Below, in pieces: positions 13,719 through 16,793 of a stretch of 16,793 nucleotides of DNA. The notes under the pieces were generated by a model that searched no databases, had not been told where the DNA came from, and was given only the letters and a program-made list of their open reading frames with translations. Location of the stretch: contig CASBQH010000213.1 in assembly GCA_949127695.1 (NCBI GenBank), positions 1 to 16,793 on the forward strand, written 5' to 3'. The position numbers were made by a program, and so were the translations under genes. This DNA comes from Synechococcales cyanobacterium PMM_0073 (GTDB lineage Bacteria > Cyanobacteriota > Cyanobacteriia > Elainellales > Elainellaceae). Numbering within the stretch: the stretch's first letter is position 1; the number at the start of each line of letters is the position of its first letter.

Positions 13719-14630
13719 AGAGGATAAATTGCGATGGAGTTCGGCAATGACCTGACGTAGACTTTGCCGCCACTGCGGCGGCGGGGCTGGTAGAATCGGC
13801 TGGATTTTTTGGTTGGAGAGCACCGAATAAGCCGGACGCTGGGTGGGCGTGGGGTATTCGGCGGTGGTGATGGGCGTAATCTGCTCTACGGCGAGCGGCC
13901 AGCCTAAGGCGCGGGCTTCTTCAATAATTGCCACAGCAAAGTCATACCAGCTGGCGGCTCCGCTGTTGGTAAAGTGATAGATGCCGCTGGGCTGGGCTGC
14001 ACCGGGCTGCAAAAACTGCTGTGCTAAAGCCGCAATCGCCCAGGCAATTTCAGCCGCCGAGGTGGGGGTGCCAATCTGGTCGGCCACCACCCGCAGTTCC
14101 GGGCGTGAGGCTCCCACCCGCAGCATGGTTTTGGCAAAGTTGCCCTTGCCGCCTGCGCCATAGACCCAAGCGGTTCGCAAAATCGCGTACTGCAAATCAG
14201 GGTAGGCGGCCTGAACCTGCTGGATGGCCACTTCTCCCGCTCGCTTAGATTCGCCATAGATGCCCAGCGGCTGCGTTGGGTCGGTTTCCAGATAGGGACT
14301 GCTCTTGCTGCCGTCAAACACATAGTCGGTGGAAATATGAATCAGCGCTGACCCCAAAGCCTGAGCGCTTTTGGCCATCTGCTCTGGGGCGGCGGCATTC
14401 ACCGCATGAGCCAGCGCTGGCTCCGATTCGGCTTTATCCACGGCAGTATAGGCTGCCGCATTCACAATCAGGGCTGGAGCTGTCTCCTCAATCAAGCGCT
14501 GAATCTGCTCAGGCGCAGTCAGATCCAGCTGCGGTCGCCCAACGCTGACGACATTGCCCAGCGGAGCCAGCGTTTTTTGCAGCTCCTGCCCCACCTGGCC
14601 ATCTCGGCCAATTAGCAAAATCTGGCTCAT
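13713..14630 (-). CDS. rfbD: dTDP-4-dehydrorhamnose reductase
   Basis: A 305-aa cytoplasmic reductase that carries out the final step to dTDP-L-rhamnose with NADPH or NADH. The cofactor-binding GRDGQVG is at 8-14, NAAAYTAVDKAE at 57-68, STDYVFDG at 100-107 and YGESK at 125-129, giving the Thr/Tyr/Lys active site. AWVYG and GTPTSAAEIA follow as expected. The ATG overlaps the rfbC stop by 4 nt (ATGA), a sign of translational coupling. The C-terminus ends at a duplicated 11-nt unit. Confidence 0.95.
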   Translation of the reverse strand: MSQILLIGRDGQVGQELQKTLAPLGNVVSVGRPQLDLTAPEQIQRLIEETAPALIVNAAAYTAVDKAESEPALAHAVNAAAPEQMAKSAQALGSALIHISTDYVFDGSKSSPYLETDPTQPLGIYGESKRAGEVAIQQVQAAYPDLQYAILRTAWVYGAGGKGNFAKTMLRVGASRPELRVVADQIGTPTSAAEIAWAIAALAQQFLQPGAAQPSGIYHFTNSGAASWYDFAVAIIEEARALGWPLAVEQITPITTAEYPTPTQRPAYSVLSNQKIQPILPAPPPQWRQSLRQVIAELHRNLSSN

Positions 14631-15169
14631 TCAAACACCTCAGCCTGATGCAGCGACAGCCCCTGCTGGTCTTTGCCTGATACCGTCGGTTCGCCACTCA
14701 GCGGCCAAGCAATCGCCAGTTCAGGATCATCCCAGCGGATGCAGCGCTCGTGAGCCGGGGCATAAAAGTCAGTAGCTTTATACAGCACTTCGGTGCGGTC
14801 GGCCAGCGAGATAAAGCCATGGGCAAATCCTGCCGGAATCCAGAGCTGCTGTTTGTTCTCGGCGCTCAGCTCATAGCCCACCCATTGGCCAAAGCTGGGA
14901 GAACTGCGGCGAATATCCACCGCCACATCAAAAATTGCCCCAGCCGTAACGCGCACCAGCTTACCCTGCGCCTGCTGGATTTGGTAATGCAGCCCGCGCA
15001 GCACGTTGGCGGCTGAGCAGGAGTGATTGTCTTGGACAAACTGCACGTCGGCAGCTTTTTCTTGGAAGGTTTTTTGGTTAAAGCTTTCAAAGAAAAAGCC
15101 TCGCTCGTCGCCAAACACACGAGGCTCAATCAGCAGCACATCTGGAATTTCAGTCGGGGTAATATTCAT
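14627..15169 (-). CDS. rfbC: dTDP-4-dehydrorhamnose 3,5-epimerase
   Basis: A 180-aa cupin-fold epimerase that converts dTDP-4-keto-6-deoxyglucose to dTDP-4-keto-L-rhamnose. FGDERGFFFESF is at 19-30, QDNHSCSAANVLRGLHYQ at 46-63 with the catalytic-base His61, Lys70 in GKLVRV, and IPAGFAHGFISL at 111-122. The length is typical. The start is supported by AGAGG 5 nt before the ATG. It is the first of the four rhamnose genes, 54 nt after the glycosyltransferase gene, and overlaps rfbD by 4 nt. Confidence 0.95.
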   Translation of the reverse strand: MNITPTEIPDVLLIEPRVFGDERGFFFESFNQKTFQEKAADVQFVQDNHSCSAANVLRGLHYQIQQAQGKLVRVTAGAIFDVAVDIRRSSPSFGQWVGYELSAENKQQLWIPAGFAHGFISLADRTEVLYKATDFYAPAHERCIRWDDPELAIAWPLSGEPTVSGKDQQGLSLHQAEVFE

Positions 15170-15180
15170 GGATACCTCTC

Positions 15181-15202
15181 TAGCAGATTTCTAGCAAATT
15201 TC
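15181..15202. repeat. 11-nt tandem duplication upstream of rfbC
   Basis: TAGCAGATTTC (15181-15191) is followed by TAGCAAATTTC (15192-15202); 10 of 11 positions match. It lies in the 54-nt spacer between the glycosyltransferase gene and rfbC, just upstream of the rfbC ribosome-binding site. Confidence 0.85.
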
Positions 15203-15223
15203 TCTGGCAAACTTTACAGTCAG

Positions 15224-16510
15224 CTAAGACTTCGAGACCGCATCCCGTTCGGTACGCACCCATTTTGTCTGAGGCCGAATCGCATAGGCCACATACAGCG
15301 GAATTTTCCAAAGCAAATAAAACGGTACAGCCAGCAGCGTCAGGGCAGGCAGATCGGTTCGTCCAAACTTGAGCCAAGCTGTCAAAACTGCCGTTAGGAG
15401 CATCATGCCTTCCACAGAGAGCAGCGTCACGGGGAGCCAGATCTGGGTGAGCCAGCCCGCCATAAGCGCCAGCAGCAGCGCCAGCCCCCAGAGCATCACC
15501 AGCAGCGACAGCGGCGGCACTGACAGATCTAGAGCAATCACCAGTAGATCAGCTCGCTTTTGCTGGATTGCTTCTTGGAGCAGCCTGGGCACCTGAGTCA
15601 GCAATGTTTGCAGATGTCCATGCTCCCAGCGAGTGCGCTGACTTTTGGCTGCCGCTGCCTGCTGCGGCAGCAGGCCAATCACTTTCGTATTGGGGCAGAA
15701 CAGCGTCGGGTAGCCTGCAATCGCCAGATCCATTGAGAGCTGCATATCTTCGACAATGTTGCCGCTGGCCAGCGAGACGCTGCGAAGCACCGGCCAAGGA
15801 AAGGCCATGCCTGTGCCAGTCAAAATGCCTGGAAAGCCGAGCCGATCTAGCCCTTGAGGCCGCACCCAGTTTTTGACCAGAAAGGCCAGCGCCGAAACTG
15901 CATCTTGGGGGCGCGGCTGAGCGGGGCGCTCCATTAAATAAGTGGCCTGCACCGGACGGCCAGTGGCTGCCGCAGTAGCCGCAATTCGCTCTAGTGTTCC
16001 GGGCTGCACCAGACAGTCAGCATCAATAATCACCACAACCTCTGGGGGCGCGGTTTCCGCCAAAAACTGAAGGCCATAGTCTAGCGCGTAGCCCTTGCCG
16101 CGCCGCTCGCTGTCTTGGCGCTCAATCACCGTTGCGCCTGTTGCTCTGGCCGCTGCCGCCGTTTCGTCGGTGCAGTTGTCGGCAATCACCACCAAGCGGT
16201 CGTTGGGCTGTAGTTCTGCCAAAATCTGGTTTAGCACGGGCTGAATGCCCAATGCCTCATTGTGCGCCGGAACCAGCACCGCCAGAGATGGGCGCGGCGC
16301 GGCGGCGAGCTGACGAGTCGGCCACTGAGCAGCCAAGCATTCAACTAGCAGTACTGCGACTGGAATCAGCAGCAGCCCTGTGATTGTGAGTAGAATGGCC
16401 TGAACTAAAAAACTAGCGGGTGAACCGAGAGATGCAGAAAAGGTGGCAAACAAAGTCATGTACCCTGGCTTGGTTTTGCTAAGCTGCACCCAATCTATCA
16501 CTGTTATCAT
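15224..16510 (-). CDS. Membrane glycosyltransferase, family GT2
   Basis: A 428-aa inner-membrane enzyme that likely polymerises or extends a surface glycan. An N-terminal membrane segment (about 33-60) is followed by a GT-A domain: PAHNE (81-85), Asp111 in IADNCTDET, the metal-binding DADC (163-166), NIVEDMQL with Asp255, and QRTRW (291-295). The D, D, D and Q-(Q/R)-x-R-W set is typical of processive GT2 enzymes such as cellulose, chitin and hyaluronan synthases. Hydrophobic segments follow near 310-345 and 350-405. The start could be ATG 16510 or an internal ATG at 16459 (MTLFATF); AGAGG lies only 3 nt before the first. Position next to the rhamnose genes suggests an exopolysaccharide or O-antigen-type product, but the sugar donor is unknown. 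Confidence 0.85.
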   Translation of the reverse strand: MITVIDWVQLSKTKPGYMTLFATFSASLGSPASFLVQAILLTITGLLLIPVAVLLVECLAAQWPTRQLAAAPRPSLAVLVPAHNEALGIQPVLNQILAELQPNDRLVVIADNCTDETAAAARATGATVIERQDSERRGKGYALDYGLQFLAETAPPEVVVIIDADCLVQPGTLERIAATAAATGRPVQATYLMERPAQPRPQDAVSALAFLVKNWVRPQGLDRLGFPGILTGTGMAFPWPVLRSVSLASGNIVEDMQLSMDLAIAGYPTLFCPNTKVIGLLPQQAAAAKSQRTRWEHGHLQTLLTQVPRLLQEAIQQKRADLLVIALDLSVPPLSLLVMLWGLALLLALMAGWLTQIWLPVTLLSVEGMMLLTAVLTAWLKFGRTDLPALTLLAVPFYLLWKIPLYVAYAIRPQTKWVRTERDAVSKS

Positions 16511-16560
16511 CAGCCTCTAGGTGTCAGCCCTAGCGCTTCACTAAATCTTCAGTCATCAGC

Positions 16561-16793
16561 CTAATCATGTAAGGTAATGTCTTCAAAGATCCGGTCGTGC
16601 TTATTAATCTCAAAGAAAGCAAATTCATCGTAAAGCTGTAGCTGTGCCAAGCGACTAGAGCAATTTGAGTAGCCGCAAACTTTCTGAATCAGCGCCTCAT
16701 CCTTTCAGGGGAAAAGCCTATTCTCTGCTGATCTTTGGTTAGCGGCTTGATTTCTTCACATCTGGGTTCGGCTTTGAGGCAAAAGCTTCTAAA
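16561..16793 (-). pseudogene. Frameshifted 3' end of an unidentified gene (partial)
   Basis: On the minus strand the frame ending at the TAG at 16561-16563 is open only back to a TGA at 16705-16707. It encodes a protein-like tail with no ATG or GTG: KVCGYSNCSSRLAQ, then YDEFAFFEINKHDRIFED near the end. The next frame is open from the window edge to a TGA at 16689-16691 and contains KPLTKDQQRIGFSPE. Adding one A in the GAAAGG at about 16702-16708 would join them as FSPEKDEALIQK. A third frame gives another short tail (LEAFASKPNPDVKKSSR) ending at 16738, so the upstream part is ambiguous. It could be a broken gene, a sequencing error or two small overlapping ends. I do not recognise the protein. 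Confidence 0.35.

Overview
The window looks like a piece of a cyanobacterial chromosome. It carries a cyanobacterial DUF1818 gene and a CpcT-type phycobilin lyase, which acts only in phycobilisome-containing organisms. Most other proteins also read like cyanobacterial family members. I saw a single HIP1 octamer (GCGATCGC, 9084-9091), so the genome does not look HIP1-rich. The lineage cannot be fixed from the sequence alone; a Leptolyngbya/Synechococcales-type cyanobacterium is a guess. I found no tRNA, rRNA, CRISPR array or insertion sequence.

Left part (1-4680): the end of a possible upstream gene, a DUF1818 gene, then a large MscS-type mechanosensitive channel with a signal peptide. This channel gene converges on a minus-strand pair made of a second, small MscS channel followed after 4 nt by a DUF2254 membrane protein. 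A perfect palindrome sits across the two convergent stop codons.

Middle part (4682-7988): a polar amino-acid ABC importer in which the ATPase gene (minus) is divergent from the binding lipoprotein and permease genes (plus). The 272-nt divergent region contains two successive hairpins, the second followed by six T, which looks like a transcribed leader with an attenuator or a small RNA. A strong hairpin separates the binding-protein and permease genes. cpcT follows.

7989-9737: a 380-nt non-coding region with a nested inverted-repeat element (8081-8175), then a 422-aa conserved cyanobacterial protein of unknown function.

Right part (9738-16510, all minus strand): a probable exopolysaccharide or cell-surface operon, transcribed as GT2 membrane glycosyltransferase - rfbC - rfbD - rfbA (long form) - rfbB - lipoprotein with glycoside-hydrolase-like active-site motifs. 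The four rfb genes make dTDP-L-rhamnose from glucose-1-phosphate; the flanking enzymes could polymerise and trim a surface glycan. At the right edge a minus-strand coding remnant appears to be frameshifted.

A pattern runs through the whole window: at least six intergenic spacers contain a short tandem duplication with an 8-14 nt unit, several built on CTAG. The best candidates for something undescribed are the nested inverted-repeat element at 8081-8175, the leader at 5492-5553, the spacer microduplications, the DUF2254/MscS pair, and the unknown 422-aa protein.
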